From assembly GCA_020633235.1 (NCBI GenBank), contig JACKEA010000003.1, positions 868,001 to 932,000 of the forward strand: DNA of 64,000 nt, in the 5' to 3' direction. Under the pieces are notes generated by a model that had not been told where the DNA came from, did no database searches, and worked only from the letters and a program-made list of their open reading frames with translations. This document shows positions 1 to 8,119 of the stretch, piece by piece (positions within the stretch are counted from its first letter, which is position 1; the number at the start of each line of letters is the position of its first letter). A program made the translations under genes and the position numbers. This DNA is from Polyangiaceae bacterium (GTDB lineage Bacteria; Myxococcota_A; Polyangia; Polyangiales; Polyangiaceae).

Positions 1-496
1 ACTCGAGCGGGAGGCCCTTGGCGTCCTTCAGGTCGAAGGTGACGACGATCTTCTCGCCGGCCACGTAGTGGGTGCCGTTCGCCGGGGCGGTCACCGTAGG
101 CGCCAGGTTCAGGCCGGGAGTCTCGCCCGCGTTCAATCCGGGCTTGCCGGGATTGCCGGTGGATGCGTCGCCGTCGGTCACGGTCACGCTGGTGCCGTCG
201 TCACACTTGATGGTCTTGGTGCCGTCGTTGTTGTCCGTGACGGTGCAGCCGCTGCCCGCGTCCCCGTTGACCCCGTTGGCCACGGTCACGCTGGTGCCGT
301 CGTCGCAGCTGATGGTGGCGGTGCCGTCGCCGTTGTCCGAAACGGTACAGCTGGTGCCTGCGCTGCCGTCACCGGCAGGTCCGGCCTTGCCAGGGGCGCC
401 GTCGTCTGCGGCGCAGGCGCCCAGAGACAGGGCTCCGGCGAGCGCGACCGCGATGCCCAGGGGCAGCGCCAAGAATGATGAGTTGACGTTCCGCAT
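1..496 (-). CDS. Secreted repeat lipoprotein, 3' end outside the window
   Basis: The frame is open from ATG at 496 to the window edge, giving 165 residues without a stop. It begins with a signal peptide ending in a lipobox-like LGAC at about residues 25-28, so an outer-membrane or surface lipoprotein is likely. A short Gly/Pro/Ala segment follows, then two 34-residue units with the pattern CTVxDNxDGTxTIxCDDG (DNA about 278-349 and 176-247). After the repeats comes a beta-rich segment starting near TVTAPANGTHYVAGE. In myxobacteria such repeats often precede the body of large secreted proteins, including OmcA/MtrC-type multiheme cytochromes, but no heme motif is visible in this fragment. An FNR-like palindrome lies 170 bp upstream. 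Confidence 0.72.
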   Translation of the reverse strand, partial: MRNVNSSFLALPLGIAVALAGALSLGACAADDGAPGKAGPAGDGSAGTSCTVSDNGDGTATISCDDGTSVTVANGVNGDAGSGCTVTDNNDGTKTIKCDDGTSVTVTDGDASTGNPGKPGLNAGETPGLNLAPTVTAPANGTHYVAGEKIVVTFDLKDAKGLPLE

Positions 497-665
497 TTTT
501 GTTTCTCCGCGAACGCACGCACTAGGAGCCGCGTGCAGACACAATGCGCGGGCGCGAAGCAAGAGTTGGGCCGCACGTGAAACGCGAGGATTTCGCGCGA
601 GTCTCGCGCAGTCCTCACGTCACGTTGCGTCGTGGCCGCAATGTCTGCTCGGCAGCGGACCTTCG

Positions 666-679
666 TTGATCGCGATCAA
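666..679. promoter_or_regulatory. FNR/CRP-family binding palindrome
   Basis: TTGATCGCGATCAA is a perfect 14-bp palindrome and matches the FNR-type consensus TTGAT-N4-ATCAA exactly. It lies in the 245-bp gap between the lipoprotein that starts at 496 and the end of the acetyltransferase gene at 742, so its natural target is the lipoprotein. Control by oxygen or nitric oxide through an FNR/DNR-like regulator is an inference. A second, near-perfect site is at 63064-63077. Confidence 0.5.
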
Positions 680-741
680 GACCACGCCGAGTGAGCGCGA
701 AAATCATTCATGCGTCATTGCGCCGCAGGCGGGGTCGTGTC

Positions 742-1956
742 TCAGCGCAAGAAGTCGTCGCTCAGGCTCTCGGCGTGGCTCACCACGGCGAAGACCTCCG
801 CTGCGTCCACGCCGCGCCAGAAGACCTGCCAGTGCGGGAGTCGCACCATGCCGTCGCACACCGTCAGGTACCACGCTGCGGTGGGGTTGCCGATGCGAGT
901 CCGCCAGTACAGTTGAGGAAAGTCACGCGACAGTGCTTGCCACAGGTCACGCCCGACGCCTTCACCTTGCGCCAGCGGCTCCACCGCGAACTTCGAGAGA
1001 TAGGGCGCGCCGTGCCCCGGATGCACGACCGCAGCCCCCCGAAACTCTTGCTCCACGTACACCGCCAACGGCTGCTTGTCGAAGAAGCGCGGGTGGAGGG
1101 AGTGGCCGAAGCTCGCGGAAAGGAGCCCGGTGAGCCGCTCGCGATCGATCGCGTCGTAGCCCTCGTGGCGCTCGATGGCGCTGCCGCGCTTCACCAGCGT
1201 CCCGGCACCTTTCACCGTGAACAGCTCGCGCAGCAGGTCCAGCGGCGTCGTGATGCTGACCACCAGGCGGGCGGGTTCGGCGTGAGCAAGGAGCCCCTGC
1301 ACGTGGGCGAGCAGCCGCGCGTCGGACTTGCCCAAGAGCGACAGCAAGAGCTTCGCATCGCTCCGCAAGTTGACCACCGACACGCTGCTACCCTCGATGG
1401 GCAACAGGTGCCGTTGGGCCACTTCCCGGCGTCGATCCCCGTGCACGTGCAGGCCGCCGTGCCGTCGAAGCAACACCAGCTTGCGGCTGGAAAGGTCCGC
1501 CGCCAAGCGCCCGACCCAGGCCAAGCGCTCGGGCATTTCGGCACCGGCGCCCTGGTCCACGACCATCAGGGGAGTGCACCCTCCCCGCAGGGCGTCCCGC
1601 AGCCCATCCACGAGCCCCACGTCGCTCGCGGCATGGTGGGTCACGCTCATGCGGGCGCTGCCGAGGCGCTTGTCGAGCCGTGCGCGGCTGACTTCCGCGG
1701 TATCCGGATCGAACAGGCCGAGCAACACGGGAGCGTACAGGCCGAGCTCCGACAAGAAACGCAGTTGCTCGACGAACCCCCCGAGCCCCTGGCGTACGAC
1801 GGGAGCACCCGGCGCTACGAGGGCGAAGCTCTCCTTCGGCAATCGGCGGAACAGCTCGAGGTACAGCTCCGCCTCCGAGCGACGACCGACGCTCTCCAGA
1901 AACGTGAGAACTGCGTCCGCGGCGGGCGCAGGCGGGGGCTGAGTCGGCGTAGCCAA
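742..1956 (-). CDS. N-acetylglutamate synthase-like protein (AAK-like + DUF619 GNAT domain)
   Basis: About 404 residues. The N-terminal two thirds resemble the amino-acid-kinase fold of acetylglutamate kinase, but the lysine/glycine phosphate loop of active kinases is not evident. The last ~140 residues look like the DUF619 NAT domain: an acetyl-CoA-loop segment QGEGVG and the family hallmark WRTRIGNPTAAWYL...DGM...VFWRG near the end. This architecture is known from vertebrate/fungal NAGS and Xanthomonas-type NAGS-K, which acetylate glutamate in the first step of arginine synthesis. No ATG fits; TTG at 1956 is the best start before the reading runs into the divergent gene at 2039. No other arg gene is nearby. 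Synthase activity without kinase activity is inferred. Confidence 0.72.
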   Translation of the reverse strand: MATPTQPPPAPAADAVLTFLESVGRRSEAELYLELFRRLPKESFALVAPGAPVVRQGLGGFVEQLRFLSELGLYAPVLLGLFDPDTAEVSRARLDKRLGSARMSVTHHAASDVGLVDGLRDALRGGCTPLMVVDQGAGAEMPERLAWVGRLAADLSSRKLVLLRRHGGLHVHGDRRREVAQRHLLPIEGSSVSVVNLRSDAKLLLSLLGKSDARLLAHVQGLLAHAEPARLVVSITTPLDLLRELFTVKGAGTLVKRGSAIERHEGYDAIDRERLTGLLSASFGHSLHPRFFDKQPLAVYVEQEFRGAAVVHPGHGAPYLSKFAVEPLAQGEGVGRDLWQALSRDFPQLYWRTRIGNPTAAWYLTVCDGMVRLPHWQVFWRGVDAAEVFAVVSHAESLSDDFLR

Positions 1957-2038
1957 CGACGGAGCGGCAGTATCACAAGTCGAATCTGCAAGGTCTACCC
2001 CGTGCCACCGGCCTTGGTTCTCGCTACTATCCCTCGCG

Positions 2039-3793
2039 ATGCAGGTCGGCCTCGTCACCTCGCCGGGAGTGCTGGGACAATTCGTGGCACGCGCCATCGC
2101 TCCCGCGGGGCACGAGCTCTCGGTCGCGCCGGACCTCCCCGCACTGCTCGAGCAAACGGACGAGCCGCCACAGGTCGTGCTGTTTGCACCCATCGTGGGA
2201 GGGCGTCCGGCGAGGGACGCCCTGGGCAGCGCCCGCGAGGCCGGGCTGGCACCCGAGCGCGCGATTTTCTTGGGCTTGACCGTGGAGGAGTGCGAAGAGG
2301 CGCGGCGCTCGGGCTTCTTTCGCGCCATCCAGCTGCCGTTCCAGGCTCAAGAGCTGCTGCGTGCCATCGAAAGCTCCGCCGAGGGCAAGCTGTCGGTCCT
2401 GCTCGCGGACGACAGCGAGCTGATCCACAAGCACACCGTGCCCATCCTGGAAGCCGCCGGCTATCGGGTGGTCCAAGCCATGAACGGCAAACAGGCTCTC
2501 GCCGCGATCGAGCAAGAGCATCCGGATCTCCTGCTCACCGACGTGGAAATGCCCGAAATGGATGGGTTCACGCTGTGTCGCACGGTGAAGGAGGAGGAAC
2601 GGACCGCGAGCATCCCGGTGGTGATCTGCTCGTCCTTGGGCGAAGCCGCGGATCTGGAAAAGGGCTTCGACGCCGGCGCCGACGACTACTTGGTCAAGCC
2701 CGTGGTGCCCGAAGAGCTGGTGAGTCGCCTGCATGCGCTGCTAGCGACCCGCATGGTGAGCGCCCGGGAGCGCGTGCTGGTGGTCGACGACTCCGCGGCA
2801 ATCCGCCACCTGGTCGCGGATTGCCTGCGGCGGCAGGGCTTCCGCATCGAAACCGCCGTCGACGGAAAGGACGGCCTGGACAAGGCCGTCGCCGGCCCGC
2901 CCGACCTCGTGCTCACGGACTACGACATGCCACGCATGACGGGGTTCGAGCTGGTGCACGCCTTGCGCCACGAGATCACGACGCGCGACGTGCCGCTGGT
3001 GATGCTCACGGCGCGGGACTCCAAGCGGGATCAGGCCCAAATGCGCGCCGCCGGGCTCACCAGCTACTTGGTAAAGCCGTTCTCCACGGACAAGTGCATT
3101 GCCATCGTGGAGCGGGTGCTCGCCGAGACTCGCTTGGCTCGCTACAAGGAAGCCAGTCGCCTGTACATCAGCGAGGGAGCCGTTCGCGCCGCCGAAGAGC
3201 TGTCCGCCAGCGGAACCCTGGGGGAGATCCGCGCGACGGAAGTGGACGCCACGCTCTTGTTCTCGGACATTTCGGGCTTCACCAGCATGAGCTCGAAGAT
3301 GAGCCCCGGGGAGGTGGTCGCCATCTTGAACGAGGCCTTCGATGCACTGTGCATCGTGATCAAGGAGCAAGGGGGCGACATCGACAAGTTCATCGGCGAC
3401 GCCATCATGGCCGTCTTCGAAGACCGCCCCGCCCTGGACGACCCCCACGCGCTGCGCGCCGTGAAGGCCGCTTGGGGAATGCAGCGTGCATTGGATACGT
3501 TCAACGCCAGCAGGAAAAAGCCTCTGATCATGCGCATCGGTCTCAACTGCGGCAACGTGGTCCGCGGCGACATCGGCTCGCGCTTCGTTCGCCGCGACTA
3601 CACCTGCATCGGTGACGTCGTGAACCGTGCCCAGCGCCACGAATCCAAGGCGCCGCTGGGCGGCGTGCTGATGAGCGCATCGGTGTACGACCGCGTGGCG
3701 CCGCTCGTGGTAGCGGAAGAAATGACCGGCCTGACGTTCAAGGGAATCGACGAGCCGCAGAGCGCCTGGGTTCTGAAAGGCTTCGTGGACTGA
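2039..3793 (+). CDS. Double-receiver class III adenylate cyclase
   Basis: 584 residues. Residues 1-110 look like a degenerate receiver. Two complete receiver domains follow: REC1 about 118-235 with phospho-acceptor D168 (LLLTDVE) and conserved K in LVKPV, and REC2 about 245-365 with D284 and K in LVKPF. A class III nucleotide cyclase domain spans roughly 398-545, with metal-binding D410 (LFSD) and D454 (IGD) and a lysine at 450 in the adenine-specifying position, so cAMP is the expected product. There is no membrane segment; it should be a cytosolic output protein integrating one or more phosphorelays. The ATG at 2039 is the first in frame and faces the divergent acetyltransferase gene. The cognate kinase is not adjacent. 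Confidence 0.9.
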   Translation: MQVGLVTSPGVLGQFVARAIAPAGHELSVAPDLPALLEQTDEPPQVVLFAPIVGGRPARDALGSAREAGLAPERAIFLGLTVEECEEARRSGFFRAIQLPFQAQELLRAIESSAEGKLSVLLADDSELIHKHTVPILEAAGYRVVQAMNGKQALAAIEQEHPDLLLTDVEMPEMDGFTLCRTVKEEERTASIPVVICSSLGEAADLEKGFDAGADDYLVKPVVPEELVSRLHALLATRMVSARERVLVVDDSAAIRHLVADCLRRQGFRIETAVDGKDGLDKAVAGPPDLVLTDYDMPRMTGFELVHALRHEITTRDVPLVMLTARDSKRDQAQMRAAGLTSYLVKPFSTDKCIAIVERVLAETRLARYKEASRLYISEGAVRAAEELSASGTLGEIRATEVDATLLFSDISGFTSMSSKMSPGEVVAILNEAFDALCIVIKEQGGDIDKFIGDAIMAVFEDRPALDDPHALRAVKAAWGMQRALDTFNASRKKPLIMRIGLNCGNVVRGDIGSRFVRRDYTCIGDVVNRAQRHESKAPLGGVLMSASVYDRVAPLVVAEEMTGLTFKGIDEPQSAWVLKGFVD

Positions 3794-3832
3794 AGATGGA
3801 AGGCCCCGCGCGAACGTGGTAGCCGACGTAGC

Positions 3833-4438
3833 GTGATGAAGAGAACGCGTACCTGGGCGCTCCTCGGCGGCGTCGCTTGTCTGGTGGCTCTGGGAGCCGG
3901 TCCCGCTGCGGCAGACCCGGCGGATGCCAGCCGCTATCCCTATGATCCCGTCTGTGCTTGGGGGCGGCTGGCCAACGGAAAGGGCATGCTCGTCCGTTGC
4001 ATCACGCGGGAGGAAGCCGAAAGTCTGGCCAAGAACCGTCCGTTGCCCGCGCCCTCCGGCAAACCAGAAGCGAGCGCCGCCCCCGCCGAGTCACCACCCG
4101 CCGGCGGACCGGCAGAAGCCAGCGTGACTCGCGTCGACGCCGATCAAGGCAAGCTGCCCCTGGCGATCAAGAAACTCGGCGCCGCCCGCGACAAGTTCGC
4201 ACAATGCATCGACAACAACGGCGGGCTTTCCAAGGACGCCGGCGAGGTCCAGGTGCGCTTCTTGGTACGCAGTAGCGGGCGTGCCGAAGGCGTCTCGGTG
4301 AAGAAGCGCGTAGGCGTCTCCTCCGCGGCGGCTCGCTGCGTAGCCAACGTCGTGGATCGTCGCTCCGTGGGCGTGCCCGATTCACCGCTGGTGGGCGCCA
4401 CCGTCACGGTGAAGTTCCGCTCCAAGAACGCGCGCTAG
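3833..4438 (+). CDS. Secreted AgmX/TonB-C-like protein
   Basis: 201 residues with a clear signal peptide (MMKRTRTWALLGG..., cleavage near AAADPA). A Pro/Ala/Glu-rich linker spans about 65-105. The C-terminal ~95 residues contain CIDNNGGL and a TonB-C-like pattern (evenly spaced VRF/LV strands, SAAARCVANVV, and a final ATVTVKF strand) like the AgmX/PglI-type C-terminal domain frequent in Myxococcota. It starts 40 bp after the cyclase gene, possibly in the same transcript. A second ATG at 3836 could be the true start. The function is unknown; a periplasmic role is likely. Confidence 0.7.
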   Translation: MMKRTRTWALLGGVACLVALGAGPAAADPADASRYPYDPVCAWGRLANGKGMLVRCITREEAESLAKNRPLPAPSGKPEASAAPAESPPAGGPAEASVTRVDADQGKLPLAIKKLGAARDKFAQCIDNNGGLSKDAGEVQVRFLVRSSGRAEGVSVKKRVGVSSAAARCVANVVDRRSVGVPDSPLVGATVTVKFRSKNAR

Positions 4439-4470
4439 CGGAGCCGCGCGCGGCGTTCTATGGTCGACAG

Positions 4471-5520
4471 ATGGCCGTTCGGGTCCTGATCGTCGATGAC
4501 TCCGCATTCATGCGCGGCGCCATCGCGCGGCTCTTGGGTGGGGACGCTCGCTTCGAGGTCGTGGGGCAGGCCAAAGACGGCAGCGAAGCCGTGCGCCTCG
4601 CGGCGGAGCTCGCGCCGGACGTCATCACCATGGACTTCAACATGCCGGGGATGAACGGAGCGGAGGCCACCCGCGCCATCCTCGACGCCAAGGCCACTCC
4701 CATCGTGATGCTCTCGGCCCACACTCGGGAGGGAGCCACCGCCACGATACAGGCCCTTGCCGCCGGCGCCGTGGACTTCGTCGAGAAGCCCGACGGCGAG
4801 GTGAGCGCGAACCTCAGCAACATCCGAGAAGGTCTGACGGAGAAGCTGCTCACCGCCGCCGGCGCCAACGTCGCCGCCGCCGTGAGCGTGCCCACCACGG
4901 AAAGCGTCACCTCCTCCCGCCGCATTCCACGGTCGGCGCCACGCCCAATGCCGGCAGGTCTGCGTCTGGTCGTCGTGGCCAGCTCCACTGGCGGTCCGGC
5001 AGCGCTGGTGCGCCTGCTGTCCACCCTCCGCCTGGGCGACAACGCCGCGTTGCTCCTGGTCCAGCACATGTCCGCGGGCTTCACCGAGGCGCTCGCCGCC
5101 CAGCTCGCGGAGTCCGCGGCGTTTGCAGTGCAAGAAGCCTCGGCGGGCCTGGAGCTCGCTCCCGGCCTGGCTCTGGTCGCCCCCGGCGGCTCCCACCTGC
5201 TGGTGGAGCGCAGCGGCCGCGTGGCGCTCTCGGACGCCCCGGCGGTCCACGGCGTGAAGCCTGCCGCGGACGTCACCCTGAAGTCGGCGGCGCAGGCCTT
5301 CGGTGCCCGCGTGGTGGGCGTGGTGCTCACCGGCATGGGGCGCGACGGCGCGCTCGGACTGGCGGCGGTGAAAGCCGCCGGAGGACGTACCATCGCGCAG
5401 GACAAGAACAGCTCCACGGTGTACGGCATGCCCAAGGCCGCAGTGGAAATGGGCGTCGTGGATGAAGTGCTCGCGCTGGACCGCATCGGGCGCGCGGTGA
5501 GCGGGCTCGTGACGAGCTGA
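4471..5520 (+). CDS. cheB: Protein-glutamate methylesterase CheB
   Basis: 349 residues with the canonical layout: receiver domain 1-120 (D55 phospho-acceptor, DDS near residue 10), a short Pro/Arg linker, and the methylesterase domain about 160-349. The catalytic triad is visible as S172 in ASSTGG, H199 in LVQHM and D292 in GMGRDG. CheB removes methyl groups from, and deamidates, chemoreceptor glutamates. No cheA, cheR, cheW or receptor gene is in the window, so it is an orphan here. It is followed after 3 bp by the MutS-like gene, so the two are very probably co-transcribed. Confidence 0.95.
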   Translation: MAVRVLIVDDSAFMRGAIARLLGGDARFEVVGQAKDGSEAVRLAAELAPDVITMDFNMPGMNGAEATRAILDAKATPIVMLSAHTREGATATIQALAAGAVDFVEKPDGEVSANLSNIREGLTEKLLTAAGANVAAAVSVPTTESVTSSRRIPRSAPRPMPAGLRLVVVASSTGGPAALVRLLSTLRLGDNAALLLVQHMSAGFTEALAAQLAESAAFAVQEASAGLELAPGLALVAPGGSHLLVERSGRVALSDAPAVHGVKPAADVTLKSAAQAFGARVVGVVLTGMGRDGALGLAAVKAAGGRTIAQDKNSSTVYGMPKAAVEMGVVDEVLALDRIGRAVSGLVTS

Positions 5521-5523
5521 GTC

Positions 5524-7389
5524 GTGACCGCGGCGAACCAACACCCAGAAAAACAGCGGGTGCTCGAGGAGTACACCGCGCGCGAACGTCGCTTCACGGC
5601 GGAAGCCGATGCGTTGGCGGCCCGCTCGCGATTGATCTCCAACCTGCGAGGCGTTTCCTTCGGCGTGCTCGTGATCGCCGGCCTGTTCGCGATCTTCGGC
5701 AGTACCCGCATGGTGCCTGGTGTGCTGTCCCTGGTGGGCGGGCTCTCTTTCTTGGTGCTGGTGGTCGTCCACGCCCGGGTGATCGAGCGAGAAGACGACA
5801 AGCGACGGCATGCTCGCGTGAACGCCGACGGCCTCGCTCGCTCGAGCGGACGATTTCGCGAGCTGTCGGAGGACGGCGCCCGCTTCGCGGATCCCCAGCA
5901 CCCCTACGCGGACGACTTGGACGTGTTCGGTCCCGGCTCGCTGTTCCAGCGCGTTTCGGTGGCTCACACCCGCTTCGGCCACGAAGCCTTGGCGCGCCAT
6001 CTGGCCGAGCCGCAATCCCTGGCGGAGGTGGAGGCCCGGCAGGAGGCCGTCCGCGCCCTGGCCCCCGAGCTCGACACCCGACAGAGCTTCGAGGCCCACG
6101 CCCTGGCGGCGGCCGCCCCGGAGGAAGTCAGCAAGCGCCAATCTCGGCCGGCGCCGGATCCCGAGCCGCTGCTCGCTTGGGCCGAGGGCAAGGCGGAGCT
6201 CTCGGCGCGCCCCGCGTTGGTGTGGGCGTCGCGCATCCTCCCGCTCTTGACCCTTGCTGGGCTGATCACGTCATCGACCCTCCACCTCCCGGTGGTTGTG
6301 TGGGCGCTGCCGCTGACCGCGCAGATCCTGCTGAACTTCTCGACCCGCGCCGAGACCCTGCGGGTGTTCTCGGCGGTGTCGTCCACCGAGGGCGCGTTCC
6401 TGCGCTACGGCGCGATGCTCCACATCTTGGAGAACCTCGACCTGCCCTCGACACTGATCCGCGACATGCGCGAGCGCGTCAGCGCCAGCGGACAGAAGCC
6501 CAGCGAGTCCATGAACGAGTTCCGTCGTGGCGTCGGCTGGTTCGATCTGCGGCACAACGGGCTGGTGCATCCCTTCGCCAACGCCCTCTTGCTCTGGGAC
6601 ATCCAGTGCACCCTCAAGCTGGAGCGCTGGCAGAAGCGCTCCGGCCAGCACGTGCGCGCGTGGTTTGCTTGTCTCGGCGAGCTGGAAGCGCTGTCGAGCC
6701 TCGCAGGCCTGGCCCACGACGAGCCGAGCTTCGCCTTTCCCGAGGTCGTGGCCAGGGAGGCGGTGTTCGAAGCGGAGGCCCTCGGACATCCGCTCATTGC
6801 CGAGGACAAGCGCGTCGCGAACGACGTCTCGCTGCCCCACGCCGGCACTGCGCTGCTCGTGACCGGCTCCAACATGTCCGGCAAGAGCACGCTGCTCCGA
6901 GCCATGGGCCTGTCGGCGGTGATGGCCATGGCGGGGGCGCCGGTCTGCGCGCGACGCCTCAAGGTCGGCCTCGCGGCCATCCGCACCAGCATCCGAGTGA
7001 GCGACTCCCTGGAACGCGGCGTCAGCCACTTCTACGCGGAGATCCGCAAGCTCAAGGCCGTGATGGACGCCACCGGCCAACCGCTGCCGGTGTTCTTCCT
7101 GTTGGACGAGATCCTGCACGGCACCAACTCCCGGGAGCGGCAGATTGGCGCCCGCTGGGTGCTGGGCGAGCTGCTGGAGCGTGGCGCGACCGGGGCCGTG
7201 TCCACGCACGACATGGAGCTCTGCCGTCTGCCGGATTCGATGATGCAGCGCGTCCAGCAGGTGCACTTCCGGGAGAGCGTCGAGAACGACAAGATGACCT
7301 TCGACTACAAGCTCCGGCCCGGCACGGTGAGCGAAGGCAACGCCCTGCGGCTGATGAAGATCGTGGGGCTGGACGTCCCGCTAGAGTGA
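5524..7389 (+). CDS. Membrane-anchored MutS-family ATPase
   Basis: 621 residues, GTG start 3 bp after the cheB stop. The C-terminal ~190 residues are a MutS-type ABC ATPase: Walker A GSNMSGKST at 448-456, Walker B LLDE with D528/E529, and a following HGTNSRERQ and STHDMEL (H-loop). The N-terminal half lacks the mismatch-recognition domain and instead has two hydrophobic hairpins, about 48-85 and 235-270, predicted to cross the inner membrane. This is the MutS-like family often annotated simply as 'DNA mismatch repair protein MutS', but a mismatch-repair role is unlikely given the membrane anchor and missing domain. Coupling to cheB is suggestive only. Confidence 0.85.
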   Translation: MTAANQHPEKQRVLEEYTARERRFTAEADALAARSRLISNLRGVSFGVLVIAGLFAIFGSTRMVPGVLSLVGGLSFLVLVVVHARVIEREDDKRRHARVNADGLARSSGRFRELSEDGARFADPQHPYADDLDVFGPGSLFQRVSVAHTRFGHEALARHLAEPQSLAEVEARQEAVRALAPELDTRQSFEAHALAAAAPEEVSKRQSRPAPDPEPLLAWAEGKAELSARPALVWASRILPLLTLAGLITSSTLHLPVVVWALPLTAQILLNFSTRAETLRVFSAVSSTEGAFLRYGAMLHILENLDLPSTLIRDMRERVSASGQKPSESMNEFRRGVGWFDLRHNGLVHPFANALLLWDIQCTLKLERWQKRSGQHVRAWFACLGELEALSSLAGLAHDEPSFAFPEVVAREAVFEAEALGHPLIAEDKRVANDVSLPHAGTALLVTGSNMSGKSTLLRAMGLSAVMAMAGAPVCARRLKVGLAAIRTSIRVSDSLERGVSHFYAEIRKLKAVMDATGQPLPVFFLLDEILHGTNSRERQIGARWVLGELLERGATGAVSTHDMELCRLPDSMMQRVQQVHFRESVENDKMTFDYKLRPGTVSEGNALRLMKIVGLDVPLE

Positions 7390-7899
7390 CGGCAGCTCGA
7401 AGCGCAGCACCACGCGGTCCCGGAGCTTGATGGCGCCGAGCAGCGCCTTGAAAGGGGTGATGCCCCACTGGGACGGCGTGAGCTCGACCTCGCCCGTCAG
7501 CCGGCCATCCCGCTCCCGTGCCTCGAAAGCCACGGCGTGCTCGGCCCCCAGGAGCCGCAGAGTCCCCTCCACGTGGTAGCCGGTCTCCCGGCGGCGGCCT
7601 TCCCCGCGAAAGGTCGCTTCCGGATGCTTGTCGGCGTGGAGGACCTTCTTTTGGATGTTCTCGCGGATCTCGGCACGATCTCGATCGCTGAGGGTGCCCG
7701 CGTCGAGGTGTCCGTCCCGCATCGCGTCCACCACCACGATGCTGGCGGGGTAGAAGCGCGCCACCACCCGTTGCCCGTCGGTTTCCACGTCGAATCGCTC
7801 GACCCGCAGCAGCAGATCGTGCGCCACCTTGGACAACAGCCCTTCCTTGAAGGTGAGTACTTCGACGACTCCACCCGACAGTGGCGCTAGCTCGGTCAC
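7381..7899 (-). CDS. YceI-family lipid-binding protein
   Basis: 172 residues matching the YceI lipocalin-like fold: alternating beta strands, a KVAHDLLLRV segment near the start and the family-typical C-terminal FKALLGAIKLRDRVVLRFEL. YceI proteins bind polyisoprenoid or amphiphilic molecules in a beta-barrel. No clear signal peptide is seen, so it may be cytoplasmic, unlike E. coli YceI. It converges on the MutS-like gene with a 9-bp tail overlap. Confidence 0.8.
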   Translation of the reverse strand: MTELAPLSGGVVEVLTFKEGLLSKVAHDLLLRVERFDVETDGQRVVARFYPASIVVVDAMRDGHLDAGTLSDRDRAEIRENIQKKVLHADKHPEATFRGEGRRRETGYHVEGTLRLLGAEHAVAFEARERDGRLTGEVELTPSQWGITPFKALLGAIKLRDRVVLRFELPSL

Positions 7900-8011
7900 G
7901 GGCGGGACCCTGGCGCGATCCCGGGCCGGGGGAAAGCCCTGCCTCGCCCCGGCCCCGCGGCCCGCTAGCCGGGGGCCTCAGGTTGTGGCAATCCATGGGA
8001 AATGCCCCCGC

Positions 8012-8041
8012 TTGACGACAAAAACGCCCGGGCGTTAGCCT
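8012..8041 (+). promoter_or_regulatory. Sigma70-type promoter candidate for the FHA-GGDEF gene
   Basis: TTGACG (8012-8017) and a weak TAGCCT (8036-8041) are separated by 18 bp, about 80 bp upstream of the ATG at 8120. The same TTGACGAC core appears in front of the tRNA-Ser gene. Confidence 0.35.
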
Positions 8042-8119
8042 GCCTTTGGGCGCTTCAGGCGGAGGGGCCCCAGAGGCGATCCACGAGCTCATGGTTTTCG
8101 GTCTAGAGGCAATCCCTCC

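Noticed and set aside
691..3615. A 974-codon plus-strand open frame spanning the acetyltransferase and cyclase genes
   Set aside because: It is antisense to one gene and out of frame with the other; its translation is Arg/Pro/His-rich with no domain, as expected of high-GC shadow frames.
4435..6141. Long minus-strand frames opposite cheB and the MutS-like gene
   Set aside because: The plus-strand genes carry complete catalytic motifs; the opposite frames do not.
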